Of a stretch of DNA of 64,000 bases, positions 36,846-50,961 are shown in pieces; within the stretch, counting starts at the first letter, position 1; each line of letters opens with the position of its first letter. This DNA comes from Dipteris shenzhenensis (lineage: Eukaryota > Polypodiophyta > Polypodiopsida > Gleicheniales): NCBI GenBank assembly GCA_047967505.1, contig CM106541.1, one strand, 5' to 3'. The notes below the pieces were generated by a model. The model saw only the letters and a program-made list of their open reading frames with translations. It ran no database searches and had not been told where the DNA came from. Position numbers and translations under genes: made by a program.

Positions 36846-37170
36846 TGACAAAACATGTGTGCCTCAGGATCTATGGAGCACTCTAAGGTGATTGGAACCT
36901 ATGTGGAAACATGATGAAGAGAGTGCTCATGACATGTACCTCAAGTCAATTAGGTTCCAAGATAGATTAGCTTGGACTCATAAAGAGAATCTTGAGATAG
37001 TGCAAAATGCTTGGTTGATATTACTTCAAATGAACCTCCCTTTTATAGGTGAGGGTACTTACATCCATATGCTTGCTCACATGTGGGATATCTCCTCCAT
37101 GCCATGTGGCAGCTTGCCCTTTACTCATACCTTTTCTCTACATGTGCTCATGGCACCACAACTCTCAACA
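36846..37170 (-). repeat. 5' LTR of the non-autonomous element
   Basis: Begins TGACAAAACATGTG directly after the PBS complement and ends AACTCTCAACA. Confidence 0.85.
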
Positions 37171-38648
37171 TACACACAAGACTATGATACGCCATGCAAA
37201 AGAAAAGGAAATGGTGACCTAGAACGATCATGGTGAAACGTCATGCCCTGCCAGTCATGAGAAGGAGGAGAAGAAGGAGATCATAAGAGAATAACTGACC
37301 TACTCGATCAAAGAGCTAGAGCCAAAGAGGAGTAACAATATCAACAGAGGTGCAATGGAACACAGGTAGCAAACAAGCCGAGAGAACTGAAGGGAGCAGC
37401 TAGCCAGGAGCAAAGAAGTCAAGCACGCTGTGACAGCCAACCAGTAAAAGAAAACCCATGTGAAAAAAGGAACGTCAAGGCAACGAAGCAGATTTGAAGG
37501 GTGGCAAAGTAGCAGGATAGGGATCGTAAGTCGACTAAGTGAGCAGAGAAGCCAATTGAGAGCACAGCCAAGGAAACTCCAAGCAATTTGACGAAATCTC
37601 GAGTAGATACGTGGAGACCAATAGTTGAAGGGATAAGCACAGGTAAAGACAACCGTTGGAGACCTTAAGCAATAGTTGTAGTTCTAGTAAGCACAATCAA
37701 GTAAAGAGCACCATTGGCGACCTTAAGCAGTGCTTGGTGGCGAACAAAGCATCGGCTAAGGTGAGTAAGGCAGGTAGAAAAACGAGCAAAAGACTAGCTT
37801 GTAATCACAGTGAGACGGAGGCAACTATGCGAGGGTGAGAACACCCAAGAGAAGGAGGAGGAGAGTCACCAGATGGTGACACGACAATCAAATAGTGAGG
37901 AACTCAGGAGCAGCCAATCGCAAGGCTCAAGAAGACACTGAGCATGAAGATAAGTGCCTTAGGGGTGGGATTAAGGGATGTAAGGAAACCGTGAGGGGGC
38001 AACTAAATAATGCAAGAGGTGGAGAGAAGCCTCATGGTGGGACATTATGAATGGATAAGGGTGGGTAAGGAGGGAGTCCATGAAGAGGAGTGTGAAAGGA
38101 GGGGGCCCTTTAAGAAGAAGAGCCCTTTAAGAAGAAGAACATGGCTATGGGAGTGGACAAGAGGGAGATGGTGGGTGGTTTGGGTATAGACAAAGGACGT
38201 AGGTTAGGTTAGGTAGGGAGGGAAATCAGTTATAATTTATTGGATGCTTTAACTAAAACAAACATTTACAAAAAACCTTTATTAGAAATCCAAAATTCCA
38301 TAATTTACCAAAGAGGGGGGTTAAGTCGTGACTACGAATAGGAGGGTTTTCTAAATCATTTGCATAAATCAAGCTAAGAAAAGCGATAGGAGGTAGAGAG
38401 AAACTTTATTTTAAAAAATTAATAACAATAGAAATTATAAAATGCAACTAATAAGAAGGGGAGAAATAAAAATTAAATGCCACTAGCCATAATAATTAAA
38501 TATCATTAATTAAATCAAAAGAAAAAAAGGGAGGCAAAGGTATGTTAAATGAGTTTGAGAAAAGGAGAGGTGTCTATGTGTGTCTAATGATAGATTACAT
38601 AGGTCTAAATGAAAGTATCATATCCAAGTGGTGTCCCCCTGAGGAAAT

Positions 38649-38650
<2 letters not shown>
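37171..38650. other. 1.5 kb purine-rich non-coding DNA
   Basis: Gene-free as far as I can see. A 19-bp unit GGGCCCTTTAAGAAGAAGA is partly duplicated near 38103-38135. Frames on both strands are short and compositionally biased. Confidence 0.45.
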
Positions 38651-38689
<39 letters not shown>

Positions 38690-38724
38690 GTGTGAAAATG
38701 AGAAAACTATTAATAAGTACGATT

Positions 38725-38783
<59 letters not shown>
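38651..38783. repeat. Two (GT)n microsatellites
   Basis: (GT)n at 38651-38688 and (TG)n with one TA interruption at 38725-38783. Open frames through them are translations of the repeat. Confidence 0.96.
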
Positions 38784-38785
<2 letters not shown>

Positions 38786-41700
38786 ACAAAACATATGTGA
38801 ACCAATTCTCTATACTGTTGAACTTTAATTCAACAAGTTGATTCAATACATATCAAATTTTAGCATCATTGTGTACAATACTTCAAATTGTCATGTAGCA
38901 TTTCAATCGAATGGTAAATTTCTTTTTCTAGTACTATCTTTACAAAAATTTCCAAAAATCTAGATATCAATCGAAATAACACTAATGATATAAATACCCC
39001 AATATACTCATCGAACTTTGTGAAATTTATCATATTTAATTGAAGGAGAGATACTAATCTGCTACCATCCAACATAACATTTTCTCAGAACAATACATGT
39101 TATGCAAGGAAGGAAGGTTTAGAATGTGTCTCCCTAGTTGTTATCCATGTAATAATTAAGTATAACAAAATTCACATATATTGATGTTATGTCTAGTGAA
39201 CATCTATTTAGTTTTGTCTTGTCATGTGGTTTGACTTTGCAACTAGGTATGCCCAAATCTATGGGTCATCAAATGTATCTTGTCCAATGCCATTTTGTTG
39301 TTTAATTTGATGTAGAAGTTGTTGATGTGTGTAAAGTCTTCACTGGATAAATTGTATTTTCCAATATGACATCACCTCTATTATTCAGTATGTATTTTGA
39401 ATCTCCAAAGTGTTAAATGCTCATGTTTAATCATGGCTTTGGTTTATATCTATATTTTTTAGAAGATTAAAGCATGCAAACCAGATTAATAAACTGGAAT
39501 AACAAACCAATGATAGGAAATCTACCATGTATAAATAAATACAACTAGAAAAGAGCATATAAATTTGAAGGCCCGTACACCTCAATCAAAGGAGATGAAA
39601 AAATGGGGTATTTAGTACCAAAATTCCATAGAACTTCAAGGTGAAGTCCCTAAAAGGACCAAATCAACTCCCCAATGTGAAAGGACTTTACCTCTTTAAC
39701 ATCCTTTTGACAAAAAAAAATACTAATATGATATCGACAAACTATTAGGCAGTTCTCTAATTATCCATATATCCCTAATGTTGTCTTAGTTTTAGGAGGG
39801 GTAGTTGAACCATTAACCATGGGCTCTAGGTCTTCAAACATTCATTGCTCATAGTCTCTAGCGATTTACCAAGGATCCAAAGGAAATGAAACTGAAAATA
39901 TGTGGCTAAGCATTAATCCCAACATTGTAAAGTGACTTGGATGCATGCCTAAATAAGAATATCCTCTATCAAGCCCAAGTGCATATCAGTATCCAAAGTA
40001 GAATTAAATGAAAATCTCTCTTAACCTTTTTCTCCTCTTGATACTCTATAGTCCATCTATTGTTAAGATTCCAAGTAATATAGCAATGCATGCTTGTCCC
40101 AAAAGAAACAGTGTCAAAGCATGCCATCCCAAAAGAAACATAGTCACAAGAAAGGTAATAAGCCTGGTAATCAACACATAAGCTTCTAACAAAGTGTACA
40201 ACTATGCCACATAGTCCATGGATAGTCTGACTGTCAACAACCATTCAGAGTCTGTGAGCGTGACTATACAACTTGATGACTCTAGCTCTACTAGTCCAAA
40301 CTTTTAGGCTAATCTTCTGAGTGAGTAGCTCTAACTATGTAAATGTATGATTGGACTCAGCAGCCATGCATGCAACAAAGGTTGGCTCATCATGCAGTCA
40401 CGAATACCTTGAGCATAATGAGATCCCCAATATTAGAGAGACTCCCAATACCCACTACACTGGAACTCAAATATATGGTTCTTTGCTACAATTCAAGCAA
40501 TGAGGACGCTGAGTTCACGGCAGTATCCTTTAAGTGGAAAGGTCATGAAGGCACACGGTGCTCTGGCGATGCCCTGATGTTGTCGTAATCCCAGTATAAA
40601 CTATGGACATTTGAAACCTCACGTTGGAGGATAATGGTTTTTTTGTTATAGTATCAGCACCATTTAGCGACCAAAAACACCAGAGGAGTGCCAGAGAGAA
40701 AATATAAACACCTCCTCGTTGACAGGCCCATAGTGCTGCTATTATGTCGTCTTCTCCCTAGCGGGGTTAGGGTCATGGATTACAATGCAAAGTAAATTGT
40801 GGGGAGATGCAGCCACACTAAGCCACTTCATAAGTCAAAGACTTACAGTTTAAAAGATTTATGGATGTAATATTGAGAGCCATAGATATGATATATCATC
40901 CATTTTTGACAGCTCATGGATGCATTGTATATCGTCCCTTTGGTAGAGATCTCTATGCTCAACTCATGCAAAACTCTGAGATATAATAGAAGTATCATGT
41001 ACATGGATGGAGCTAGGAGCAAAGTCCACTTTGAAGGTGAAAGCATGCATGCATGAAGATATTGTGGAAAAAAGTGGACTCCCTCCTCAAGGTCACTATG
41101 TTCCAGAGACTTTGTTTCCAGCCCGAGGACTCTAAGGTCCATATGTTTATGAAGGCATGGCCAACATAGATGACATACAATGACTAGAAAGAGCTTTAGA
41201 TAGACCCTACACTATTCAGATTTGTGACTTTGTCTAGAAGTTAGGACTTTCCACTCGCCAACATTCAAGCAAGATATTCGAGTCAAACCAAGATCTAGAA
41301 GTGAAGAGCTTCAAGTGGTGACTTACCTTAGGTAGCTCCCCCATAGCATATTAGCAAGGACACGCTCAATTCTTGGAGGTCTTTACCAAGACTAGTAGGT
41401 GAGAGGAGTTAAAACAGAATGTTGTAGTGTGAAGCACTCTCAAGGTGAAGAGAGTAGATGTCCTTGGTCCTCACAACTCATTCTTCACTACACCTACTCA
41501 CCATTATCAATGTAGTGGTCCCTCCAACAATGGCACTTTGTAGTTTGTCACGTTTGAGATTATAAAATGCATGTACATCCATATGTACATGATCCATCTC
41601 CAATAGTCAAAAAAGATGTAGATGGTCTATCAAATGGAAAGAGAATGTACTATTCAAGGGCTACCATGCCTTAATTTCATGTTGGATTTCCATTTTTCCA

Positions 41701-43119
41701 CTACTTCCAACCATGCCTTGATTGTACTTTGGTTGTAGAGGGTGGGTACTAGCCATGTGTTACCATAACCCATGTGGTTTACTACTCGGTTCATTAAGCA
41801 CTATGGTGGGGTTGTAAACCACTTACAAGTTACATGTTAGTTTCTCCTCTAGGGTGCCATACCCCGTAAGTATTAAGGGGTAATTATATGTAGTTCTCTT
41901 CTTCCCAAAGATGGTAAATATTGCTTGTCATAATAGACCATTATGTCTCTTTGTATACCTTAGCATATCATAAAATCTAGATTGTGTACATCTATACCTA
42001 TTAGCCCTTCTCTCTTACTTAGTCTAATCATGGTATGAGCATAACCAATGTTAGTGCATATATCTCATGATCCAAAAATTCCATACAGGATATAAATGAA
42101 GGTTGATATAGGTGACCGCCAAGCTTTAATTTCTAATTGGCATATCATGCCATCAACAAGCTAGTGTAAAGGACCAATGCAATCTTAATACTCCCTCATT
42201 CACAAGCCCACGTCTATCATGTGGGGGACAAACGCCAATAATTTACCCTAAGCCCCTCATATAAGGTGCTCTCACACATCTATCCTTCAAATATCATAAT
42301 ATGTGTATATATAAACATTAACAATAAAATCCATAATTTAATTGTTCAAACTCACAATCATGAATGTGAAAGCCAATTGTACCCAAAGGGAAGGCTCGAT
42401 TATGGGTATACATATGTCTTCTCCAAGCTATGGGAGTCTACCATTTGTAGGACCATCCAAATGTTTACAATGGTCCCTAAGGGGATGGATGTACATGCGT
42501 GTGTGCATGCATGTGTGTGTGGGGGGGGGAGACACGACAACAACCCCTTTTGCATAGTGAAAAGACAAAAGAGTCAGGGTAGAGGATAGAAAGAGAACAT
42601 TAAAGAATTAAGGAAGAGTTTGAGTATGTAGGTAAAGCACCTACGAAATTGCATAAAAAGTGTATAAGAGCTTTGATAAGAAATGACACTAATGTTTTTG
42701 TAAAAAACATTTTTGCAAAAAAAATAGGAGCTTAGTGAAGTCCTCATAAGCATCTCTTTTATTAAAGAGGAGAGTCTCAATACCTGCCACCATCCAATAA
42801 GAAAACATGGTAAGAACCAGCTTAACTTTAATTGGGAAGATAGGTGTCATAAACACCCCTCCCTTGTTATCACAGTCACAATAAAATAGTAGTTGAAACA
42901 CAGACTTAAATAGCTCGATGTGGACTTTAAAAGTGTAAAAAAGGGGCCTAGAGAGAATTTAAAAAAAAGGAAAAAGGATTTAAAAAGTTAGTTTTAAACA
43001 ATTAATGAAAATAATTTGGGGGAAATCATGTGAAATTAGGGAAAATTATGGTGAAGGAAGATGAAAAAATAGGGAAGAAAGTAGAAGAAAATTGGTTAAA
43101 GATGCGGGGGGGGGAGAGG
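38784..43119. other. 4.3 kb without a supportable gene
   Basis: AT-rich anonymous sequence. The plus frame at 40343-40588 (LSIMRSPILERLPIPTTLEL) and minus 41142-40843 are the longest, and neither shows a domain. A G9 run lies near 42521. Confidence 0.45.
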
Positions 43120-43222
<103 letters not shown>

Positions 43223-43371
43223 TTAAAGCTTTAAGAAAGAAATTGAAAAAAAAAAAGGAGGAATCATGAAAAATTAGGGAGTGCTTGTGAGATAGAAGGA
43301 AAAGGAATTATAAAAAATAGGAAAAGGGAAATTAAGAAATTAAATGGATGCAAGAGAAAAAGTAGAATAAT

Positions 43372-43373
<2 letters not shown>

Positions 43374-43458
<85 letters not shown>

Positions 43459-43466
43459 TGCGTGCA

Positions 43467-43533
<67 letters not shown>

Positions 43534-43557
43534 TTATTTATACACACACACACACAG
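43374..43557. repeat. Compound (TG)n-(TGCG)n-(TG)n-(CA)n microsatellite
   Basis: (GT)n 43374-43440, then (CGTG)n 43441-43500 with two CATG interruptions, (TG)n to about 43531, a short AT spacer, and (CA)n at about 43541-43555. The final (CA)n is inverted relative to (TG)n, so the tract can fold back. Alternating purine-pyrimidine DNA is Z-DNA-prone (known property). Confidence 0.96.
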
Positions 43558-45178
43558 ACATATATACATATATGTATATCTATATACAAATCTATAAACT
43601 TCACATAAAATTTAATATATAACAATGACAAGACTCCACACCCACACATCGAGCAAAGACATAAGACTGAATGAAAAAAAATTAAGGCAAAAAAGGGCTC
43701 ACTAGAACAACTAAAGTCAAAAGATAAAAGAACAAGATTAGGAAAACTCCACATTTACTGAATGAATAAAGATCTTAGAAATGCAAAACTACCATCCCGC
43801 ACAGCTACCGAAGATAATAGCACAACCAAGACAAATAGCCATCAAGCATGGCTACATGCGATCCAATCTTCCTCAATGTTCTCAAGCAAAAATAGCTAAT
43901 GAAGCAAGCCATTAGAGGCAAAGCACTATAAATAGAACCTTAGCAACAATCTTACAATTACATGCAAGAAACGCTACAAGCATAAGCCCTGCAATAGGAT
44001 TTAACCTTCAAACCAACCACTTTAAGTCCTAGTAAAGACAATAGGACTAATGACATACGTGAGCCAAGGAGACCAAAATGTTGGTGTTGGCCTCTCCTTC
44101 TAGAGAACCATAGCAAACAGATTACCACAACCCACACCTTGCACATGCAAGTAAATGAAGTGTAGAACAAACAAGGACTTACCTTAATCAAAGACACAAA
44201 AGGATTGGATCTAACTTGATGAGAAAGTCAAGAGTACCACGTGCTTAGCATGAAACAAAGGACTAATCAGCTCAAAGTAGCCCGATGATAAGGCATTGTG
44301 AGCCATAGTATAACGGATTTGATCGTTCAAGACTAGAATTATGAGGATTAACATGCTCTTGCCTCCCACATAAAGGGCCCAAGTGCAACAATGTGATATA
44401 GACACCACCTAGAACCCCCAAAGTGTAGACTTTAGAGGCCTCATAAACAGAAAGGCAAGAGCTAGTATTGATTAGCCTCCTGAGTCAAAAATAGGAGGTA
44501 GGAGGTGACAAGATAGGAACATTAGAAGGAGAGGCTCACATGATCCTAGGCCAAAATAGTCTTGAAGAGAAAGAGACCACCATCAAGACACATCCATGAA
44601 TAGACAAGGAGGTGTCTACACTAAGATGATAGAATGCCACTCCTTCTTGGAACATGACCACTTTTGAAGATGAAACTCAACATGCACTCAATGCTCACCA
44701 CAAGGAGGATGGCTCTTCTTGGAACATGACCACTGTTGAAGATGAAACTCAACATGAACTCAATGGTCACCATAAGGAGGATGGATCAATGCACGTCGTA
44801 AGACTCAGTAGCTTTGAAGAAGAGTCCATCAACACAACAAAGCAATAGACAGAGAGAATGAAAGCTAAAGAACTCCCTTCAAACCAACTACCATGAAACA
44901 ACTCTCGAAGGAGGAGGCACTTTTCATAGATGGTACACCATAATCCCACACTCAAGATTTTCGTAACATTGACATAGATGAAGAAGTGACTTCTCACCAC
45001 TCCTTGATGTGCTTCAAGCATGATGATTTCTTTCTCATGTAGAATGATGCTCATTAGAGTATCATATGCCCCCCCCCTTCAATGCATATGAGAGTGTCCA
45101 ATGAGGATAAGGGTGTACTTCTAGGATTTGAAGCAACCCTCCATAGTTCATCTGTTGGTGCATCTTTGTAGAATATCG
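43558..45178. other. Anonymous DNA with a 69-bp tandem duplication
   Basis: At about 44645-44785 a ~69-bp unit occurs twice, reading TTGGAACATGACCACTKTTG in each, and continues with GATGAAACTCAACATG. One plus frame (44654-44848) gives a repeated MTTxEDETQHxLNxHHKEDG peptide, but there is no other sign of a gene. A C9 run lies near 45070. Confidence 0.55.
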
Positions 45179-46320
45179 CTATGGAGAGGTATTGCATGAC
45201 TCTTTTGTACTTATTTTCATACATTGACACAATGTGGCTATGGAGAGGTACTGCATGTATTTCTCATGCTTATTCTCACACATTGACACAATGAACAACA
45301 CTACATCAGAAAGATCATTGTGTGTGTCTTCTTTGGATCTTTTGGTTTCAATGTGACTCAAACAGTATATCCCGCATTGAGATGAATCGGGTTTATGAAT
45401 GATCATGAAGTTGAAATCTTGCACCAAAAGCATCCAATCAGATGAACCTTGGTTTCATGATTATTTTGTTCATCAAATAGAGAAAGGCCTAGTGACCCAC
45501 AAAGAATAAAAATGGATTGCCTAGGAAATAGTGGGAATATTTTAGTACACTATACATCCTTTGCAAGGCCTCCCTTTTGGTGGTGGAGTAATTCGTTTCA
45601 GTTGTGGAAAATCGCATTCCTACTTGGTTGGACCCAATTACCCTTCTCATTGGCATCAAGGAAAATCCTATTCAAGTCTAGATTTTGGAGTGTTGGTGCA
45701 TTCAATACCATATCCTATGGAACCTTGAATGATTATCCACTAAAATGTCATGTCATCCCTTGTGAGTTCATGTATGGGTTCAATCAATCCATCAAATTTC
45801 TTGATGAATTGCCTCTACAACCTCAAGAATACCAATGAATGACTAAATGTGCTTGATTTTGCTAGGTTCTTCATTTGTTTAATGCATCAATTTTTTATGT
45901 TTCAACGATGATGAATTCACATAAATTTGTTTGCCCCCAACAACACTTCTTAAAGGCACATGATATACACTTGATTTGGGTCTCTTTAAATTTTTGGAAC
46001 ACCTTTTGTAGGCATTCCAAGTGTATTAGCTCAGTGCTATAATTTGAAAAAGTATCTAGGAAGATTTCTAGGAATTCGTATACGTATTATGGGAAGCTTT
46101 CTCCATAAATCTTTAAAACATGACTAGTGCATTTTTTAGCCCAAATGGCATCACTTTGCTTGAGCATGACCTCACTCAATTGATGAAGGTGGTCTTTTCC
46201 CTATTTTTCTTAGCAACAACATGATCTAGTTGTACCCATTCGATCCATTCATAAACAAACACATCTCATCCCCCATAATGATAGCAAATTTTTGCACCAC
46301 CAAAATTGTGAATTCTCTAG
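45179..46320 (-). pseudogene. Ty3/gypsy reverse transcriptase-RNase H relic
   Basis: Minus-strand fragments in several frames read KVMPFGLKNALVMF, then RFMEKAFP, EFLEIFLDTFSNYSTELIHL and ECLQKVFQKFKETQIKC (about 46170-45950). These match the gypsy RT region around the PFGLKNA and F(L/I)DD boxes; the second catalytic Asp of the DD pair is Thr. Upstream, FMNGSNGYN resembles the DxxSGYxQ region. Downstream, LVQDFNFMIIHKPDSSQCGI (45433-45179) matches the end of RNase H. Many stops and frameshifts; no LTRs identified. Confidence 0.75.
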
Positions 46321-46378
46321 CTATGTAGAAAGGGGGGGGGGTATGCAAACTAGTCTTAAAAGCAAACAAGAAGGGATG

Positions 46379-48509
<2,131 letters not shown>

Positions 48510-50385
48510 TCACACCCCTTTAATGGGAATGTCCTTCCTCTGCATCAAACCAAGAGGTAGTTGGTGTTTCTCGAAAAGCTCTTTACTGATGAGTGGTTTG
48601 GTAAAGATGTCTACAACATTCTCTTTGCTATCACAATGCTGGAGTGTGATGTCACCAAGTAACACTCTTTCTCTGATGAAGTGCTCTTTGACATCAATGT
48701 GCTTTGTCCTAGAGTGATATAATGCATTCTTGGCTAATGCTTGAGCCGATTGGTTATCACAATATATTGCTGTTGGCTTTGACTCATCAAAGTAGTCTAT
48801 TTCTAACAATAGTCTTCTAAGCCATATAGCCTCACATGCACCTGTAATGAGTGCCCTATATTCTACGTCAATCGAAGACAAAGAAACAGTTGGTTATTTT
48901 TTTGACAACCATGATATAGCACCTTGACCAAGGAAAAATGCATATCCCTATATCGATCTCCTAGTCTCATGATCTTTGGCATAGTCTGTCACAGTATCCA
49001 TGCAACCGTGGATGACTTCCTCTATATTCTATCCCAAATTGTCTTGTATCTCTGATGTATCTCAAGACTCTTTTGGCTGCATTCTAGTGAGCTTACTGCA
49101 TAACAAATATCTGGCCGTGTGATAGTTAGATATATAAGAGATCCGATGACCTGCCTGTAGTACCTGTCATTGACTATAGGCTTTTCTAAATCTTTAGTAA
49201 GTTTCATACTCTATTCCATGGGAGTGGTGGCAATCTTGTAATCTGCCTTATGAAACTTCTTCAGGAGACTATTAATATTCTTGAGCTGACTCATGAATGT
49301 GCTATCTGAATCTCTCCAGAGCTCAATACCAAGACAATAGTGCATAAGTCCAAGATCTTTCATGTCAAACTCTACCGATAAGTCTTGTTTTAGTTTTTTG
49401 ATGAAGCTCCTTGCTTCCGATCGCAATCAGATCATCTACATACAAAAGTGCAATAGTAATGTCTTCCCCTTGAACTTTGTAGTAGAAAGTATGATCTGCA
49501 TTGGACTTCATGTATTCTAGATCAGCAAAATACTTATCGATTCTGCTGTACCAACTTCTGGGTGCTTGCTTTAAGCCATAGAGTCTTTTCTTGAGATGGC
49601 AAACCTTATTCTCTTTTCCTGGTTCAACATAACCTACTGGTTGTTGCATGTATACTTCCTCATCTAGATAACCATTGAGAAATGCATTCTTGACATCGAA
49701 CTAATACACATTCCATCTATTGAGTGTTGCTAGTGATATCAAGAACTCTATGGAATCCATCTTTGCTATTGGAGCATAAGTCTCATCATAGTCTTGACCA
49801 TATTGCTGTGCAAATCCTTTTGCAACTAGTCTGGCTTTGTATCTTTGAATACTTCCATCTGGATTGTACTTCACTTTGTATACCCATTTGTTTGTTATGG
49901 CCTTCACTTTGTATACCCATTTGTTTGCTATGGCCTTCTTTCCTGGAGGAAGGTCGCATAATTCCCAAGTATTATTCTTATACAAAGCATCCATTTCTTC
50001 ATTCATAGCAGTTTGCCATTCTGGCTTGTCTACTACATCTTCGAAGTACACTGGCTCTTCTGTAGCCATGATGGTAGTCATAAGAGCATAGTTGGTCGTT
50101 TCAACTTGAATTCTTTGCCTTTCTGAGCATATGTCAATCTAGCTGGTGGTCTGCTTTCCCTAGTAGACCGTCTGAGCTACCATGGCTCTGCTTGGGGTGT
50201 TGCTGGTGGCAATTATTGCTCTTCTTCATCAACCATTTTTTTAGATGACTGTGTAATCGGTGCATCTATCTCTTGTGTGTTTGAGGTTTTCCATTCTAAT
50301 TCCTCATCAAAGATTACATCTCTAGAGATAATGACCTTGCAGTTGATGGGATCATACAATTTGTATGCTTTAACACCATATTAGA
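48510..50385 (-). pseudogene. 5'-truncated copia fragment (RT and RNase H)
   Basis: Minus strand: YKLYDPINCKVIISRDVIFD (integrase C-terminus, about 50370), NNTWELCDLPPGKKAIANKW, MQQPVGYVEPGKENKVCHLK, LYGLKQAPRSWYSRID, LLYVDDLIAIGS (49649-49420), DMKDLGLMHYCLGIELW, and RNase H EYRALITGACEAIWLRRLLL, YCDNQSAQALAKNALYHSR and the intact C-terminus to the stop at 48510. A 33-bp in-frame duplication (ANKWVYKVK twice, about 49872-49930) and frameshifts near 49425 and 49210 are present. Similarity stops at about 50385, so gag, PR and most of INT are lost. Confidence 0.9.
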
Positions 50386-50416
50386 GAATTTGGGAAAATC
50401 CTGATAATTTGGGAAC

Positions 50417-50716
50417 TTTTGAGGGGTTGTAATTATGTAACATTCAATGTTTTTCATTGATTTTTCCCATAGATTTGGTAGTCCATCCAAATCTCGCAAA
50501 TGTGCATGGTTTGCATCAACATAAATAAAATGTCAAATGTTGAGGTTTCGACCAATGCATGGTATTTTTTGAGGGGTTACAATTACAATGCATTGAGTGA
50601 ACTCCATTGACTTTCTCCCTGGATTTAGCCGTGTAAATGTAACTCACAATTTGGAGTGTGCCTGTTTTGCATTAGCTGAGAAAAAAACATCATATGTTTG
50701 AGTTTAACGAAGCATT
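50417..50716. repeat. Diverged 150-bp tandem repeat
   Basis: TTTTGAGGGGTT starts at 50417 and again at 50567, and the ~150 bp after each align loosely throughout (CATTGA...TTT, GATTT(G/A)G, GTGCATGGTTTGCATCA versus GTGCCTGTTTTGCATTA, CAAATGTTGAG versus CATATGTTTGAG). It lies immediately outside the candidate left terminus of module B. Confidence 0.65.
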
Positions 50717-50738
50717 TTTTGCCTCTTCTCGAAAAAAG

Positions 50739-50756
50739 GTGGTGTTCAAAAACACC
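50739..50756 (+). repeat. Left inverted terminal hairpin (candidate TIR)
   Basis: GTGGTGTTCAAAAACACC. GGTGTT and AACACC are 6-bp arms around CAAA, so the single copy can also fold. It lies about 205 bp beyond the stop codon of the DUF7869-like gene. Confidence 0.6.
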
Positions 50757-50961
50757 ATTTTAGTTTAGTTGGAGAAAAAGTAAGAATGCAACACTAGTCC
50801 TTGATATTTTGTCGAGTGTGCAGAACTTGCAACCACAAAGCAATGGTCTGCAAAAAAAAAGATAAAGAAAAAAGATCAATGTCATACCTTCCAAATATTT
50901 GTCAATATTCAATTAAATTATTATTGTGCAAGGAAAAAAAAGTCATGCTTTTCAAGTACCT

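Larger units (their letters stand above)
34657..37170 (-). mobile_element. Young non-autonomous LTR retroelement (TRIM/LARD-like)
   Basis: Direct repeats 34657-34980 and 36846-37170 (about 324 bp) differ at only about six to eight places by eye, so insertion was recent. PBS complement GCTCTGATACCA lies at 36834-36845, flush with the right LTR. Inside the left LTR, CCTCCCCTTGG reads as a PPT on minus. The LTR on minus runs TGTTGAGAG to TTTTGTCA. The 1.85-kb interior has no gag or pol motif, so the element must rely on another element's enzymes. The interior begins with three loose repeats of a CACCTCCCCTTRGTGC...GGTGG module (34980-35150). Confidence 0.85.

Noticed and set aside
38542-38841. 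Cys/Val-rich frame
   Set aside because: Translation of (GT)n.
43264-43754. His/Thr and Cys/Val frames on both strands
   Set aside because: Translations of the TG/TGCG microsatellite.
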